This document shows positions 17,590 through 27,089 of a stretch of DNA of 64,000 nt, in pieces. The DNA is from Boseongicola sp. (lineage in GTDB: Bacteria; Pseudomonadota; Alphaproteobacteria; Rhodobacterales; Rhodobacteraceae). Below the pieces are notes generated by a model, which saw nothing but the letters and a program-made list of their open reading frames with translations, did not search any database and was not told the DNA's origin. The stretch lies in the NCBI GenBank assembly GCA_028824715.1, contig JAPPCV010000148.1:34085-98084 (forward strand), given 5' to 3'. Numbering within the stretch: position 1 is the first letter of the stretch; every line of letters starts with the position of its first letter. The translations under genes were made by a program, and so were the position numbers.

Positions 17590-18540
17590 GTCCATCTCAA
17601 GCCCCGGCTCAATTTTGGACACTGCATCGACTTTCTGGTCGCAAACCGGATTCAACTTCCAGGTGCACGGCGGTTGACCGACCTGATCCGGGCCGGGCTG
17701 AGCGAGCGAAAGGAGGATCTCATGCGCCTGGCCGACTCGAACCTGTCGGCAGACCTGCGAGCGATGCTCGACAGCCTCTTCGTGCAGGAGGACGGGGGCA
17801 AACGGTACCGGCTGACGCTGCTCAGCCGGATTTCGCAATCCACCCGTCCGGGCAAGATCAGGAAGACGGCCGCGGACCTGGAAGTCCTGACGGAGCTGCA
17901 CGGAAAGATTGCGCCCGTCCTCGAGATCCTCGACATCGGGCCCGAAGGCATCCGGTACTACGCGGGCGGTGTCCATAGATCGGAAGTGTTCCAGCTGCAG
18001 CGCCGCACGGACGCTGACCGTTACCTCCATGCCATCGCCTTCATTGCCGATCAGCACTACAGGCTTCAGGACGCCATGGTCGACATGCTTCTCAGCGTCA
18101 TGCAGTCCTTCCGGACGACCGTGGACCGGGAGCACAGGGACGAGGTGTTCGCGCAGCGCAAGGCCGTTGGCGCGCGGCTTGGGGAAATGCTGGACGCCGT
18201 CGACACCGAAATCCTCGGCCTGCGGGAGGAAATCCGTGCCCTGCTCGACCACGAAACCATGTCCGACGCCCGGAAGCTGGACGGCATCAGGGCCGTTCTC
18301 GATCGCGACCGGGAGAGCGCTGCCGACATCCCGCGGGAGGATATCCGCAAGGGCGCCGCCGACGACGAGGGCGTGTTCCATGACATCCTCGAGGATCGCT
18401 CCATTCGCCTGCAGAACCGGATCAGCCCGATCCTGAAACAGGTCGATCTCATTGGCGATGCAAGCACGGCGGATCTCGTGGCCGCGATTGCATGTTTCCG
18501 CGAAAGGGATGGCAGCATCGGCCCGGGTTCCTGGCAAAGC
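17590..18540 (+). pseudogene. Internal fragment of a Tn3-family transposase (TnpA)
   Basis: Plus-strand frame opens at 17566 and from about 17590 matches the region after the N-terminal DUF4158 domain of Tn3 transposases: CIDFLVANRIQLPGARRLTD, RYRLTLLSRISQSTRPGKIR, DIGPEGIRYYAGGVHRSEVF, DRYLHAIAFIADQHYRLQD and LLSVMQSFRTTVDREHRDEV. Similarity ends at about ERDGSIG (18515). Both the N-terminal part and the whole catalytic DDE domain are absent, and no 38-bp terminal repeats are seen. A long minus-strand open frame (17512-18795) is its shadow. Confidence 0.7.
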
Positions 18541-18712
18541 AGCCCCGGTTGTCCGGACCATGATGGATGCGCAGCTCGTGAAGATTGTCGCCAAGATGCT
18601 TGACGTCGCCATTTCCGGTTTCCGCCTGCACGACGACCCGCGCCAATGCCTGATCACTGCGCGGACCGTCAAGCCATGCCTGAAACGTCTCGGAGTCGTT
18701 GCGCTTGTCCAT
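18500..18712 (-). pseudogene. RelE/HigB-type toxin remnant
   Basis: From ATG 18712 the frame gives ETFQAWLDGPRSDQALARVV, GNGDVKHLGDNLHELRIHHG and PDNR. This follows the phage-derived RelE/HigB-like killer pattern (WLDGLRD-x-ARARI, GDVKPVG-x-G-x-SELRI-x-YGPGYRVYF). The final strands with the usual VYF and VVLLCGGDK motifs are missing: the homology stops at about 18530, against the end of the transposase fragment on the other strand. No antitoxin gene follows. It is probably inactive. Confidence 0.5.
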
Positions 18713-18808
18713 GTGTCAACCATAGATGACAGGCCCAAGAGTTTCACCGAGGGATGACACTCGGAGCAGCTGCATTCGAGGTCGCAGCTCGGCACTTGGC
18801 AGGCGCGT

Positions 18809-19504
18809 GTGCATCATGCAGTCTTCAACAAGCTCGCGGACGTCCCGTACCGTTGGGCTCGTGGATCCTGGTGCGTTCCACCTGGCACGAGTTCGGCGCT
18901 ACGGCCGGTTTTGCGCCCCGGATCTTGGTCATTTGCGGCGGATGCCAGCCTTCTGCGCACTAATCCGGATTCAATCACTCGCGCCCCGCCGGACTGCTTG
19001 GCGGCAATTTCTGGCAGGTCCATCGCACAAAGGCATGCGGGAGCGCTTGCATGCCGACCGAGCCGCTTCAGCGATGGCTCCTTCGGCGTCTGCTACGCCG
19101 GAGACCGCATTGAGGTCGCGCTCTTCGAGACGATGCACCATCATGCCGCCTTCATGGCCGCAACGAAAGAGGCGCCGGGCTGGACATCGGATTTCCGCGA
19201 GCTTGTGGGAGTCCTTGACGCCGAACTTCATGACGTGACGGATACTGGCCGGTTCGCCGCAGCGCACGACCCGGACGGTCATGCGACGTTCCAGGTCCTC
19301 GGGGCCATGTTGCGGGCTGCCAATTCAAATGGTGTCCTTTACCGAAGCGTCCGGTTTCCTGAGGGCTTGGCAGTCGCGCTCTTCTGGCCAGACGTGGCTG
19401 GCATTCCCGCTCGAGGCGAGCAATTCTCGTGCTATTGGGATGGTGGCAAAGTGTCTCAGGTCAGAAACCTGGGCAGCGGCGAAGTGTTCAGGGTTGTCGA
19501 CTGA
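18809..19504 (+). CDS. RES-domain toxin (NAD+ phosphorylase type), N-terminus doubtful
   Basis: Residues from about 84 onward form a RES domain: SRFSDGSFGVCYAGDRIEVA with LFET, then GVLYRSVRFPEGLAVALFWP and a C-terminal RNLGSGEVFRVVD. The conserved arginine, tyrosine, glutamate and serine of the family can all be placed. RES toxins degrade NAD+ and are normally held by an Xre/MbcA-type antitoxin encoded just upstream. Here the upstream 250 bases encode neither an antitoxin nor the usual 70-residue RES N-terminus, in any frame. The gene is therefore likely truncated or spliced at about 19040. The GTG start at 18809 is only the opening of the frame. Confidence 0.6.
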   Translation: MHHAVFNKLADVPYRWARGSWCVPPGTSSALRPVLRPGSWSFAADASLLRTNPDSITRAPPDCLAAISGRSIAQRHAGALACRPSRFSDGSFGVCYAGDRIEVALFETMHHHAAFMAATKEAPGWTSDFRELVGVLDAELHDVTDTGRFAAAHDPDGHATFQVLGAMLRAANSNGVLYRSVRFPEGLAVALFWPDVAGIPARGEQFSCYWDGGKVSQVRNLGSGEVFRVVD

Positions 19505-19712
19505 AGCGCGGCTTCCAGGGGCGATTTGTCCTGGCTTGGCCGCCAGGCTTCAGCTGGTGCGGTCGGGGAGCCGGCTGGCCATCTGCCGATGCGCGCATGA
19601 TTGGCCGGTTCGATGCGTCAATGGGGGGGTGGATTCGCAATCGAGGTCGCGTGGGATTCGGAACCCAGCCTCTGGCACATTGACGACCCGGTACGGCTCT
19701 GGTCCTTCAGAG

Positions 19713-20519
19713 TCATGTGCCTTGAGTGCTTTCCGCCTGGAACATGCCGAGCACGTGATAGCCGCCGTCGACGCGGATGATCTCGCCGGTCGTGGAGGCG
19801 CCGTGATCCGAACATAGGTAGACCGCCGTCCCGCCCACCGCTTCTAGCGTTGCATTTGCCCGCAATGGCGCGTTGGCCTCTATCGTCTTGAAGGTCTTGC
19901 GCGCGCCTCCGATCGCTGCGCCGGCCAGTGTCTTCATCGGGCCCGGACTGATCGCGTTGACGCGTATGCCCTTGGGCCCGAGATCGTTCGCGAGGTAGCG
20001 CACTGCCGATTCAAGGGCCGCTTTCGCGACTCCCATCACGTTGTAGTTCGGCTGGACGCGGTTGGAGCCCATGTATGTCAGCGTCACAAGAGCGCCCCCG
20101 TCGGACATCAGGGCCTCGGCCTGTCGGGCGACCTCGATAAAGGAGTAGCAGGAGATGTTCAGCGAGTTCAGGAAGTTCTCCCGGCTTGTGTCGACGAATC
20201 GCCCGGTGAGTTCGGCCTTGTCGGAATAGGCGATGGCATGGATCAGGAAATCAAGCCGCCCCCAGCGGCTCCTCAGCGTCCGAAAGCACGCCTCGATCGA
20301 GACAACATCCGTGACATCGACATCGACCAGGATGTCCGAACCTACGCTTCCGGCGAGCGGCTCGACGCGCCTGCCGAACGCCTCGCCCTGGTGGGAGAAC
20401 GCAAGCTCAGCGCCTTCGTCCGCCAGCGCGCGCGCGATGCCCCAGGCGATCGACCGGTCATTTGCCACGCCCATGATCAGCCCGCGCTTTCCCTGCATCA
20501 GCCCCGGCACTGCACTCAC
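19713..20519 (-). CDS. fabI: Enoyl-[acyl-carrier-protein] reductase (NADH)
   Basis: A 268-residue short-chain dehydrogenase-type enoyl-ACP reductase for the last step of fatty acid elongation. It has the FabI nucleotide motif [13 protein letters not shown] (17-29) and the catalytic spacing Tyr149-x9-Tyr159-x6-Lys166 in [20 protein letters not shown]. The C-terminus contains [18 protein letters not shown], again FabI-like. It is the third gene of a fabA-fabB-fabI operon; its start overlaps the fabB stop as ATGA. This arrangement next to irr is common in Rhizobiales and Rhodobacterales. Confidence 0.95.
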   Translation of the reverse strand: MSAVPGLMQGKRGLIMGVANDRSIAWGIARALADEGAELAFSHQGEAFGRRVEPLAGSVGSDILVDVDVTDVVSIEACFRTLRSRWGRLDFLIHAIAYSDKAELTGRFVDTSRENFLNSLNISCYSFIEVARQAEALMSDGGALVTLTYMGSNRVQPNYNVMGVAKAALESAVRYLANDLGPKGIRVNAISPGPMKTLAGAAIGGARKTFKTIEANAPLRANATLEAVGGTAVYLCSDHGASTTGEIIRVDGGYHVLGMFQAESTQGT

Positions 20520-21736
20520 CCGTGAAACTTGCTGAGCGCCACAGAGGCGTTTGTGCCGCCAAAGCCAAAGCTGTTCGAGAGAACCGTTTCCAGCTCGGCC
20601 TCCGCAGTCTCGGTGACGATCTCTTCGGGCCGGAGCGCCGGATCAAGCGTCTTGACGTTGATTGACGGTGCAATGAAGCCACCGTCCATCATCAGAAGGG
20701 AATAGATCGCTTCGTGGACGCCGGCCGCACCGAGCGAGTGGCCGGTCATCGACTTGGTCGACGAGATCGGGGCGTGATCCTCCCCGAACACGCGCCGAAT
20801 CGCCTCGACCTCGATCACGTCGCCAACGGGCGTCGATGTGCCGTGGGCGTTGATGTAGTCCACCTTGTGATCGCCCAGGTTCGAGGTCGCGATCCGCATC
20901 GACCGTTCGCCGCCTTCGCCGCTCGGAGCGACCATGTCGTAGCCGTCGGACGTTGCGCCGTAACCCGTAACTTCCGCATAGATCCTGGCGCCACGCGCCT
21001 TCGCGTGCTCAAGTTCCTCGAGCACGATCATCCCGCCTCCGCCGCCGATGACAAAGCCGTCCCGGGATTCGTCGAAGGCGCGGGCGGCCTCGGTTGGCGT
21101 GTCGTTGTATTTTGAGCTCATCGCGCCCATGGCGTCGAACAGGCAGGAGAGGGTCCAGTCGACCTCCTCGCCGCCTCCGGCGAAGACGACATCCTGCTTG
21201 CCCAGCTGGATCTGCTCGGTGCCGTTGCCGATGCAGTGGAGCGTGGTCGAGCATGCGGACGTGATCGAATAGTTCAGCCCCTTGATCTTGAAAGGTGTGG
21301 CGAGGCATGCGGATACGGTCGACGACATGCAGCGGGTCACCATGAAGGGACCCATCCGCTTTGGCGCACCTTTTTCGACAACGGTCTGGTGGGCGGTGAA
21401 GAAGTTGGATGTCGACGGGCCCCCCGAACCGGCCACGAGCCCCGTGCGTTCGTTGGAGACGTCGCTGGCCTCAAGCCCGCTGTCGGCGATCGCCTGTTCC
21501 ATGGCAAGATAGGCGTAGGCGGCGGTCGGCCCCATGAATCGCAACTGACGCTTGTCGATCACATCTTCGAGCACGATGTCCGGTATGCCGGCAATCTGGC
21601 TCCGGAACCCAAGCTCGGCATAGTCCGGTTGGAACGTGATCCCGGATCGGCCGGCGCGGAGACTGGCGGCAACCTCGGTGCAGTCGTTGCCGATCGGGCA
21701 GACGATGCCGAGGCCGGTGATGACGACTCGACGCAT
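20516..21736 (-). CDS. fabB: 3-oxoacyl-ACP synthase I
   Basis: A 406-residue ketoacyl-ACP synthase that elongates fatty acids, including the unsaturated intermediates made by FabA. The Cys-His-His triad is present: SACSTTLH (Cys about 161), [11 protein letters not shown] (about 294) and [15 protein letters not shown] (about 331). The open frame extends upstream to a TTG at 21757. The ATG at 21736 is chosen because GGGAGAAG precedes it and the product starts [10 protein letters not shown] like the family. It lies 17 bases after fabA. Confidence 0.95.
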   Translation of the reverse strand: MRRVVITGLGIVCPIGNDCTEVAASLRAGRSGITFQPDYAELGFRSQIAGIPDIVLEDVIDKRQLRFMGPTAAYAYLAMEQAIADSGLEASDVSNERTGLVAGSGGPSTSNFFTAHQTVVEKGAPKRMGPFMVTRCMSSTVSACLATPFKIKGLNYSITSACSTTLHCIGNGTEQIQLGKQDVVFAGGGEEVDWTLSCLFDAMGAMSSKYNDTPTEAARAFDESRDGFVIGGGGGMIVLEELEHAKARGARIYAEVTGYGATSDGYDMVAPSGEGGERSMRIATSNLGDHKVDYINAHGTSTPVGDVIEVEAIRRVFGEDHAPISSTKSMTGHSLGAAGVHEAIYSLLMMDGGFIAPSINVKTLDPALRPEEIVTETAEAELETVLSNSFGFGGTNASVALSKFHG

Positions 21737-21753
21737 GCGCGCTTCTCCCTTGG

Positions 21754-22263
21754 TCAACTCTCGGACAGAGCAACCTTCATGTCCTTTGTCTCATATATCG
21801 TCTCGCCGTCCGCTTCCACCCGACCATCGGCAACCCCCATGGTCAGCCGACGCGTCTGCACGGCCTTGGTGAAGTCAACAAAGTACCTCAGCAGCCTTCG
21901 ATCCGGCCGCACCATGCCGGTGAGCTTGACCGAGCCGACGCCCAGCGCATATCCGCGGCCCTTCCACCCGCGCCATCCAAGGTTGAAGCCCGTCAACTGC
22001 CAAAGACCGTCCAGGCCAAGGCAGCCAGGCATGATCGGGTTGCCCGGGAAATGGCAGTCGAAGAACCAGAGATCGGAGTTGATGTCGAGCTCGGCAACGA
22101 CGTGGCCCATGCCGTGCAGGCCGCCATCGCCGCTGACTTCGGTGATCCTGTCCATCATGAGCATGGGAGGCGCGGGCAATTGCGCGTTGCCGGGGCCGAA
22201 GAGCTCGCCACGTGCGCAGGCCAAGAGGCCCGCCTTGTCGAATGATGTCGGATAGTCCGTCAC
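21754..22263 (-). CDS. fabA: 3-hydroxydecanoyl-ACP dehydratase/isomerase
   Basis: A 169-residue FabA, which dehydrates 3-hydroxydecanoyl-ACP and isomerises trans-2 to cis-3-decenoyl-ACP, the branch point to unsaturated fatty acids. The catalytic His71 lies in [17 protein letters not shown] with Asp85. Length equals the family norm of about 170. First gene of the fabABI operon, divergent from irr with about 180 bases between the starts. The linkage of irr with fabA is conserved across alphaproteobacteria. Confidence 0.96.
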   Translation of the reverse strand: MTDYPTSFDKAGLLACARGELFGPGNAQLPAPPMLMMDRITEVSGDGGLHGMGHVVAELDINSDLWFFDCHFPGNPIMPGCLGLDGLWQLTGFNLGWRGWKGRGYALGVGSVKLTGMVRPDRRLLRYFVDFTKAVQTRRLTMGVADGRVEADGETIYETKDMKVALSES

Positions 22264-22382
22264 TTTGGCACTGCCCCCAGATAATGATGCCGATCACGTG
22301 TTTCGCCCAATAACAGGGGCATGGATTGTGGTGCAAGGGGGGTGTCGGCCGCAGGCAATGTTGTCGCGATGCCTGAATCCGA

Positions 22383-22412
22383 TTGAACCGGAGCAGGACT
22401 TTCCACTATGTT
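22383..22412 (+). promoter_or_regulatory. Possible irr promoter
   Basis: TTGAAC (22383-22388) and TATGTT (22407-22412) are separated by 18 bases and end 29 bases before the irr start. It is the only reasonable sigma-70-like pair I see in the fabA-irr interval. No clear iron-control-element palindrome is visible. Confidence 0.3.
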
Positions 22413-22441
22413 CAGGGAGAACGGGGACTGGACTGGCGGGC

Positions 22442-22852
22442 ATGATGCACCACGAACTCAGTTCAGAATGGCTTGGCAAGGCGGGGCTCAGACCGACGCG
22501 GCAGCGGGTCGCGTTGGCCAAGCTTCTTGTTGGCGACGGGCAGCACCGGCACGTCACGGCCGAAAGCCTGCATTCAGCGGCGCAGAATGCCGGAGAGGCG
22601 GTGTCGCTGGCGACGGTCTACAACACGCTTAGGGCGTTCTGTGATGCCGGACTGCTTCAGGAAATCACCGTAGACGGCACCAAGAGCTACTTTGACACCC
22701 GCACCGACGATCACCCGCATTTCTACTGGGAAGACGAGGGACGACTTTCGGACGCGCCCGCAGACGAACTGGAGATCCGCCGGTTGCCCGGAGCGCCTGA
22801 TGGTGCCGAGATATCGAAGGTGGATGTCGTCATCCGGCTTCGCAGGACCTGA
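22442..22852 (+). CDS. irr: Iron response regulator Irr (Fur family)
   Basis: A 136-residue Fur-superfamily repressor/activator of iron and haem genes. The winged helix includes LRPTRQRVALAKLL and SLATVYNTLRAFCDAGLLQE. The haem-sensing HPH motif is at 91-93 (DDHPHFYWEDEG). The N-terminal cysteine-proline haem regulatory motif of Bradyrhizobium Irr is absent, as in other Rhodobacterales-type Irr, so turnover control probably differs. Two ATG codons are adjacent (22442 and 22445). The in-frame extension to 22265 is intergenic in composition and is rejected. Confidence 0.93.
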   Translation: MMHHELSSEWLGKAGLRPTRQRVALAKLLVGDGQHRHVTAESLHSAAQNAGEAVSLATVYNTLRAFCDAGLLQEITVDGTKSYFDTRTDDHPHFYWEDEGRLSDAPADELEIRRLPGAPDGAEISKVDVVIRLRRT

Positions 22853-22895
22853 ACACGCCGTGTTTCGGCACGGGAATGTGAGGGAACCGGCAGGT

Positions 22896-23555
22896 TCAGG
22901 CAGGCTGGACGAGTTCGGCTCCCTTGGCGCGATTTGAGTTCACCTTGGCATGCACCCGGTGGAACTGGAGGGTGTCATTTCGCGCGGGCTTCATTGTTGC
23001 AGCGGCACCCTTGCCAGCCTCTCCGAGCCAGAGCGGCCAGTCCGCTGCATCCAGAATGACCGGCATGCGATGATGGATCCCGGCCAGCGTCCTGTTGGCG
23101 GACGTCGTGACGATCGCACAAGAGGCAATCGAGCAATCGCCCCGTTCCCAATCCTGCCAGATGCCGGCGAAGGCCAACGCACTTTCCGACCTTGAGAAAA
23201 TGTACCACGGCAGGCGGTTGTTGTCCGAGTCGCGCGTCCATTCATAGAATCCGGATGCCGGCACGAGGCAACGGCGGCTGCGGCATGCTTCCCTGAAGGC
23301 GGGCTTTTGCGCAATGGACTCCGCGCGGGCGTTGATGATCAGCGGCCCGTCCGTCGGCGTCTTGTACCAATGAGGGAGGAAGCCCCATCGCAGCGGCCTG
23401 AGACGCCTGGTTCCGTCTTCCGACGTTACCGCATGTACGTTGTCGGACGGGCAGATGTTGTAGTTCGGGGTGTCCGGGAGATCATTCGCCGGAACAGCAC
23501 GAAACAGGTCGGCCATGGCATCATGTGGCAGGGTCAGGGCAAACCGTCCGCACAT
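22896..23555 (-). CDS. yedK: SOS response-associated peptidase (SRAP, YedK/HMCES)
   Basis: A 219-residue SRAP protein that covalently shields abasic sites in single-stranded DNA. Cys2 directly follows the initiator methionine (MCGRFA), as required for the thiazolidine crosslink. The other active-site residues are present: Asn75 in INARAES, Glu105 in SGFYEW and the histidine in GIHHRMP (161-162). The C-terminal VHAKVNSNRAKG stretch is also conserved. It converges with irr. No LexA box was found upstream. Confidence 0.94.
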   Translation of the reverse strand: MCGRFALTLPHDAMADLFRAVPANDLPDTPNYNICPSDNVHAVTSEDGTRRLRPLRWGFLPHWYKTPTDGPLIINARAESIAQKPAFREACRSRRCLVPASGFYEWTRDSDNNRLPWYIFSRSESALAFAGIWQDWERGDCSIASCAIVTTSANRTLAGIHHRMPVILDAADWPLWLGEAGKGAAATMKPARNDTLQFHRVHAKVNSNRAKGAELVQPA

Positions 23556-23691
23556 GGCTGAACGCTATGCCCAAGCCTGGCGCCATGCAAACGGTCCCTT
23601 GCAACCCGCGACTTCGGCAGGCGGCGCCAGAAAGTCGGCAGCGGGCTGTCTGGGGGCAGTCTCCCGTTCCGAAGCGTCCCCGTGCAGGCCC

Positions 23692-24432
23692 TTAGCTGCC
23701 GGAGTCCTTGCTTTCGTCACTGTCCGCTGCCGGACCGGATTCCTGCTCGCTTCCGGCTGCGTCGTCCGCAGGCGGGTCGTCGGGTGCACCCGGTTCCGCC
23801 TTGGCATCCTCGGCGGCCGCCGCTTCCGGCTCGTCCCCGCCTTCCGGATCGGCAATGTTCTGCAGTTCGTCGAGTTCGGCGGCGCCGATCTCGTCGAAGA
23901 GCTCCGCAATCTCGAGTTCGGCCTTGGTTTCGTCCTCGGCCGCCTGCTCGGCGACGTTGATGCCCTTGGCCTGGAGTTCGGCTTCGCTCTCGGAACGGGC
24001 CACGTTCAGCTGGATCTGGGCCTCGACTTCAGGATGAAGCCTGATTGCCACGCTGTGCACGCCGAGTTCCTTGATCGGCGCTTCGATCGCCACCTGGCGC
24101 TTGTCGAGCGCGAAGCCGGCCTCGGACGCGACCTCAACCGCATCTCGTGGCGTGACTGATCCGTAGAGGGAGCCGCCGTCGGAGGCTTGCCGAATCACGA
24201 TGAACTGCTTGCCGTCGAGCTTGCTCGCAAGCGCGCCCGCCTCCTTGCGGGTCTCGAGGTTCCGCGCTTCAAGCTGCACTTTTTGCTCTTCGAACTTCTG
24301 GATGTTGGCTTCAGACGCCCAGAGCGCCTTTTTCTGCGGCAGCAGGAAGTTGCGCGCATAGCCGTCCTTGACGGAGACAATGTCGCCCATCTGGCCGAGC
24401 TTCGCGATGCGTTCAAGAAGGATGACTTGCAT
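23692..24432 (-). CDS. rplI: Ribosomal protein bL9 with long acidic tail
   Basis: A 246-residue bL9. The N-terminal domain is canonical ([20 protein letters not shown] and [14 protein letters not shown]), followed by the long linking helix and the C-domain [12 protein letters not shown]. From about residue 170 the protein runs into an 80-residue tail of Glu, Asp, Ala, Pro and Ser, far beyond the roughly 149 residues of the E. coli protein. Shorter acidic tails are usual in related genera. Third gene of the rpsF-rpsR-rplI operon, 12 bases after rpsR. Confidence 0.95.
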   Translation of the reverse strand: MQVILLERIAKLGQMGDIVSVKDGYARNFLLPQKKALWASEANIQKFEEQKVQLEARNLETRKEAGALASKLDGKQFIVIRQASDGGSLYGSVTPRDAVEVASEAGFALDKRQVAIEAPIKELGVHSVAIRLHPEVEAQIQLNVARSESEAELQAKGINVAEQAAEDETKAELEIAELFDEIGAAELDELQNIADPEGGDEPEAAAAEDAKAEPGAPDDPPADDAAGSEQESGPAADSDESKDSGS

Positions 24433-24444
24433 TGGTTTCCGTCC

Positions 24445-24672
24445 TCACTTCACTGCATAGGGAAGAAGCGCAAGGAATCGTGCGCGCTTGATTGCGCGGG
24501 CCAGTTCACGCTGCTTGCGCGAAGACACGGCGGTGATTCGCGACGGCACGATCTTGCCTCGCTCCGACATGTAGCGTTGCAGGAGCTTGGTGTCCTTGTA
24601 GTCGATTCTCGGAGCGTTCTCGCCGGAGAAGGGGCAGACCTTGCGGCGGCGGAAAAAAGGTTTCGTTGCCAT
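24445..24672 (-). CDS. rpsR: Ribosomal protein bS18
   Basis: A 75-residue bS18 of the small subunit, partner of bS6. Conserved text includes [31 protein letters not shown] and [20 protein letters not shown]. The single cysteine CPF is of the zinc-independent form. Middle gene of rpsF-rpsR-rplI with short spacers on both sides. Confidence 0.97.
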   Translation of the reverse strand: MATKPFFRRRKVCPFSGENAPRIDYKDTKLLQRYMSERGKIVPSRITAVSSRKQRELARAIKRARFLALLPYAVK

Positions 24673-24686
24673 GAGATTTCCCCTTC

Positions 24687-25049
24687 CTAGCGTCGTTCGC
24701 CGCGTTCGCGGCGGGATTCGCGCTCTTCGGCCCTGCGCATCTGGACCGAAGGGCCCTCCTCGTGCTTGACGACCTTGACGGTCAGGACCCGCACGACGTC
24801 ATCATGAAGGCGCATCAGGCGTTCCATCTCCTGCACGGCAGGTGCCGGTGCGTCCGTCTTGATGAATGCGTAATGGCCCTTCCGATTCTTGTTGATCCTA
24901 TAGGCCATGGTCTTGATGCCCCAGTACTCGTTGCCGACGACATTGCCGCCGTTATCCGCGAGTACCGTTCCGAAGTGTTCGACCAGACCTTCAGCCTGCG
25001 CGTTGGACAGATCCTGACGCGCAATGATCACATGCTCATAAAGCGGCAT
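24687..25049 (-). CDS. rpsF: Ribosomal protein bS6
   Basis: A 120-residue bS6 with the ferredoxin-like fold typical of the family: [40 protein letters not shown] and [19 protein letters not shown]. The C-terminus is a basic and acidic Arg/Glu-rich tail ([12 protein letters not shown]). First gene of the ribosomal protein operon; its start is preceded by GAACGGAGAC. It binds 16S rRNA together with bS18. Confidence 0.97.
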   Translation of the reverse strand: MPLYEHVIIARQDLSNAQAEGLVEHFGTVLADNGGNVVGNEYWGIKTMAYRINKNRKGHYAFIKTDAPAPAVQEMERLMRLHDDVVRVLTVKVVKHEEGPSVQMRRAEERESRRERGERR

Positions 25050-25507
25050 GTCGTCTCCGTTCTTTCAGGCGCACTTCAAAGGAGGGGCAATGTCGCCGCG
25101 CCCGTCCACGAGAGGTTGCGCCAATGGCATGACTTGCGGCGAGTGGCGGGCTTATACACGGGTGTGGGCGGGGTTCAACCCATTGTGCGCAGGCCGCTCG
25201 GGGTTCTGCGGGAGGACGGGACGCCGGCCAAGTCAGCACGGGCCGGATGCAGAGGCGCAGGCCGTGCCCTCTGACCGTCGTGTCTCCCGCGGCGCAATCC
25301 CGTCCGATGCATGCCGCAAGCCCGACTGCCGGGACCTTGCCGGCCCGGCCCTGAACAGGGTCGACAGGGGACGTCCTTGGGGGGCGGCACCTCGAGGACG
25401 GATGGCCGTCGTCTGCGGGGCGCGTGATCGATGGCCTGCCTGTCGAGCAAGACTTGCGGCGGTCCATTGCTTGACGAGTGCCGGATCGGCGGATTTGCTC
25501 TTGGTCG
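25050..25507. other. Gene-free stretch upstream of rpsF
   Basis: About 460 bases between the divergent rpsF and aminotransferase genes. All open frames here are short and lack family features. I see no tRNA, repeat or clear promoter, though the rpsF promoter must lie within it. Confidence 0.4.
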
Positions 25508-26731
25508 ATGAAGGAACTCGACATTGATTTCGTGAGGGCGCAATTTCCGGCGTTTTCCGAGCCGTCCTTGCAGGGCCAGGCATTCTTCGAGAACGCGGGC
25601 GGATCATGGACTTGCCGGTTCGTGACGGAGCGTCTCGAGCGCTTCTATCGCGAAAGGAAAGTCCAGCCCTATGGGCCGTACGAGGCAAGCAGGCTGGCGG
25701 GCGAGGAAATGGACGAGGCGCGAACTCGGCTGGCTGGCATCCTCGGGGTTGATGCGGATGAAGTGAGCTTCGGTCCGTCGACGACTCAAAACACCTATGT
25801 CCTGGCACAAGCGTTTCGGGCGTGGCTGCCCGACGGTTCGGTCATCGTCGTGACCGACCAGGACCACGAGGCCAACTCGGGGCCATGGCGGCGCCTTGAG
25901 GCGTCCGGGATCAAGATCAGGGAGTGGCGTGTCGACCCGGCCACAGGACACCTGGATCCTTGCGCGCTGGAGCCGCTGCTGGATGGCGCCGCGCTTCTCT
26001 GCTTTCCGCATTGCTCGAACGTTGTCGGCGAGATCAACGATGTCGCCGCCATTGCAGGCATGGCGCACGACGCCGGAGCGGTCGTCTGCGTTGACGGCGT
26101 ATCCTATGCGCCACACGGGTTTCCGGATGTCAGGGCGCTGGGCGCGGACATCTACCTGTTCTCGGCATACAAGACCTACGGACCGCATCAGGGCATCATG
26201 GTGACGTGCCGCGAACTGGGCGAGGCCTTGCCGAACCAGGGCCACTTCTTCAATGACACGGACCTGACAAAACGGCTTGTGCCGGCTGGACCGGATCATG
26301 CCCAGGTTGCGGCTTGCGCAGGGTTGGCGGACTACGTGGATGCGCTCTTCGAGTCGATGGGAGGCGGGGCGCTTGGTCCGACCGAGCGCGCGCGTGTCGT
26401 GCACGATGCCATGCGGGCTCGGGAAGCGGCGCTGCTGCAACCGCTGCTCGAGTTTGTCGCCGGACGGAACAATGTGCGCTTCATAGGTCCTGGAGATGCC
26501 CGGAATCGCGCACCGACAGTTGGGGTCCTCGCCGACCGGCCCGGCGAGGATGTCGCGGCCGCACTAGCGCCAATGGGCATCATGGCGGGCGGAGGGGATT
26601 TCTACGCGTACCGGCCGCTGCAAGCCATGGGCATTGATCCTGCCCACGGCGTGTTGCGGTTGAGCTTCACGCATTACACCAGCCAAGACGAGATCTCACG
26701 GTTGATCACTGCGCTTGATCGCGTGCTGTAG
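25508..26731 (+). CDS. Class V aminotransferase (cysteine desulfurase-like)
   Basis: A 407-residue PLP enzyme of the class V fold. It begins FVRAQFPAFSEPSLQGQAFFENAGG and has STTQNTYVLAQAF, the cofactor aspartate in VDGVSYAPHGFPD and the Schiff-base lysine region YLFSAYKTYGPHQGIMV. The C-terminus carries GVLRLSFTHYTSQDEI. The family includes cysteine desulfurases, isopenicillin-N epimerase-like enzymes and kynureninase-like proteins; the usual desulfurase catalytic cysteine loop is not obvious, so the reaction is open. The ATG at 25508 gives a normal N-terminus; an upstream in-frame GTG at 25478 is possible. Confidence 0.85.
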   Translation: MKELDIDFVRAQFPAFSEPSLQGQAFFENAGGSWTCRFVTERLERFYRERKVQPYGPYEASRLAGEEMDEARTRLAGILGVDADEVSFGPSTTQNTYVLAQAFRAWLPDGSVIVVTDQDHEANSGPWRRLEASGIKIREWRVDPATGHLDPCALEPLLDGAALLCFPHCSNVVGEINDVAAIAGMAHDAGAVVCVDGVSYAPHGFPDVRALGADIYLFSAYKTYGPHQGIMVTCRELGEALPNQGHFFNDTDLTKRLVPAGPDHAQVAACAGLADYVDALFESMGGGALGPTERARVVHDAMRAREAALLQPLLEFVAGRNNVRFIGPGDARNRAPTVGVLADRPGEDVAAALAPMGIMAGGGDFYAYRPLQAMGIDPAHGVLRLSFTHYTSQDEISRLITALDRVL

Positions 26732-27089
26732 CCGACTTGTCGCCAACACCTTCAACCGATTTCGTCCCGATGGTCCAGACCGGGGTCACCATCGGGTCGC
26801 ATGGCTGCAGGTTCGGCAATCGGTTGGGCTGCCTGTGCATTGCGGGTTGCGACATGGCCGCAATTTGCAACGCGAACGGCCCGGGCAGGGTGCCCCGGAC
26901 ATGTCTTGCATGTCCGACATCCCTCCCGTGAACGATTGCCGGATCAGGAGTTGCCTTGGAAGGGACTCTGGCCCTTTCGAGGCCGGTTGAGGCGGTCGGT
27001 TTGCGAATCGCCCGGGACATGCTGTGATCGCCGCCCGCAATCGAATCGTTTTCGAGCGCGTGAATCGCTTGAACGCTGATGGAGGGCGT
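26732..27089. other. Gene-free stretch before the photolyase
   Basis: About 360 bases with only short overlapping open frames on both strands and no recognisable product. No terminator-like hairpin with a T tract was seen. The photolyase ribosome binding site lies at its right end. Confidence 0.4.

Noticed and set aside
17512..18795. 427-codon minus-strand open frame over the transposase remnant
   Set aside because: The plus strand shows clear Tn3 transposase motifs; the minus frame has none.
19630..19700. GGGTTCCGAATCCCACGCGACC on the minus strand, resembling a tRNA T-arm
   Set aside because: The T-loop has an extra base and no matching acceptor, D or anticodon stems are found within 90 bases.
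25036..25524. Minus-strand open frame upstream of rpsF
   Set aside because: Arg/Pro/Ser-rich product typical of antisense GC-rich DNA, no ribosome binding site, no family pattern.
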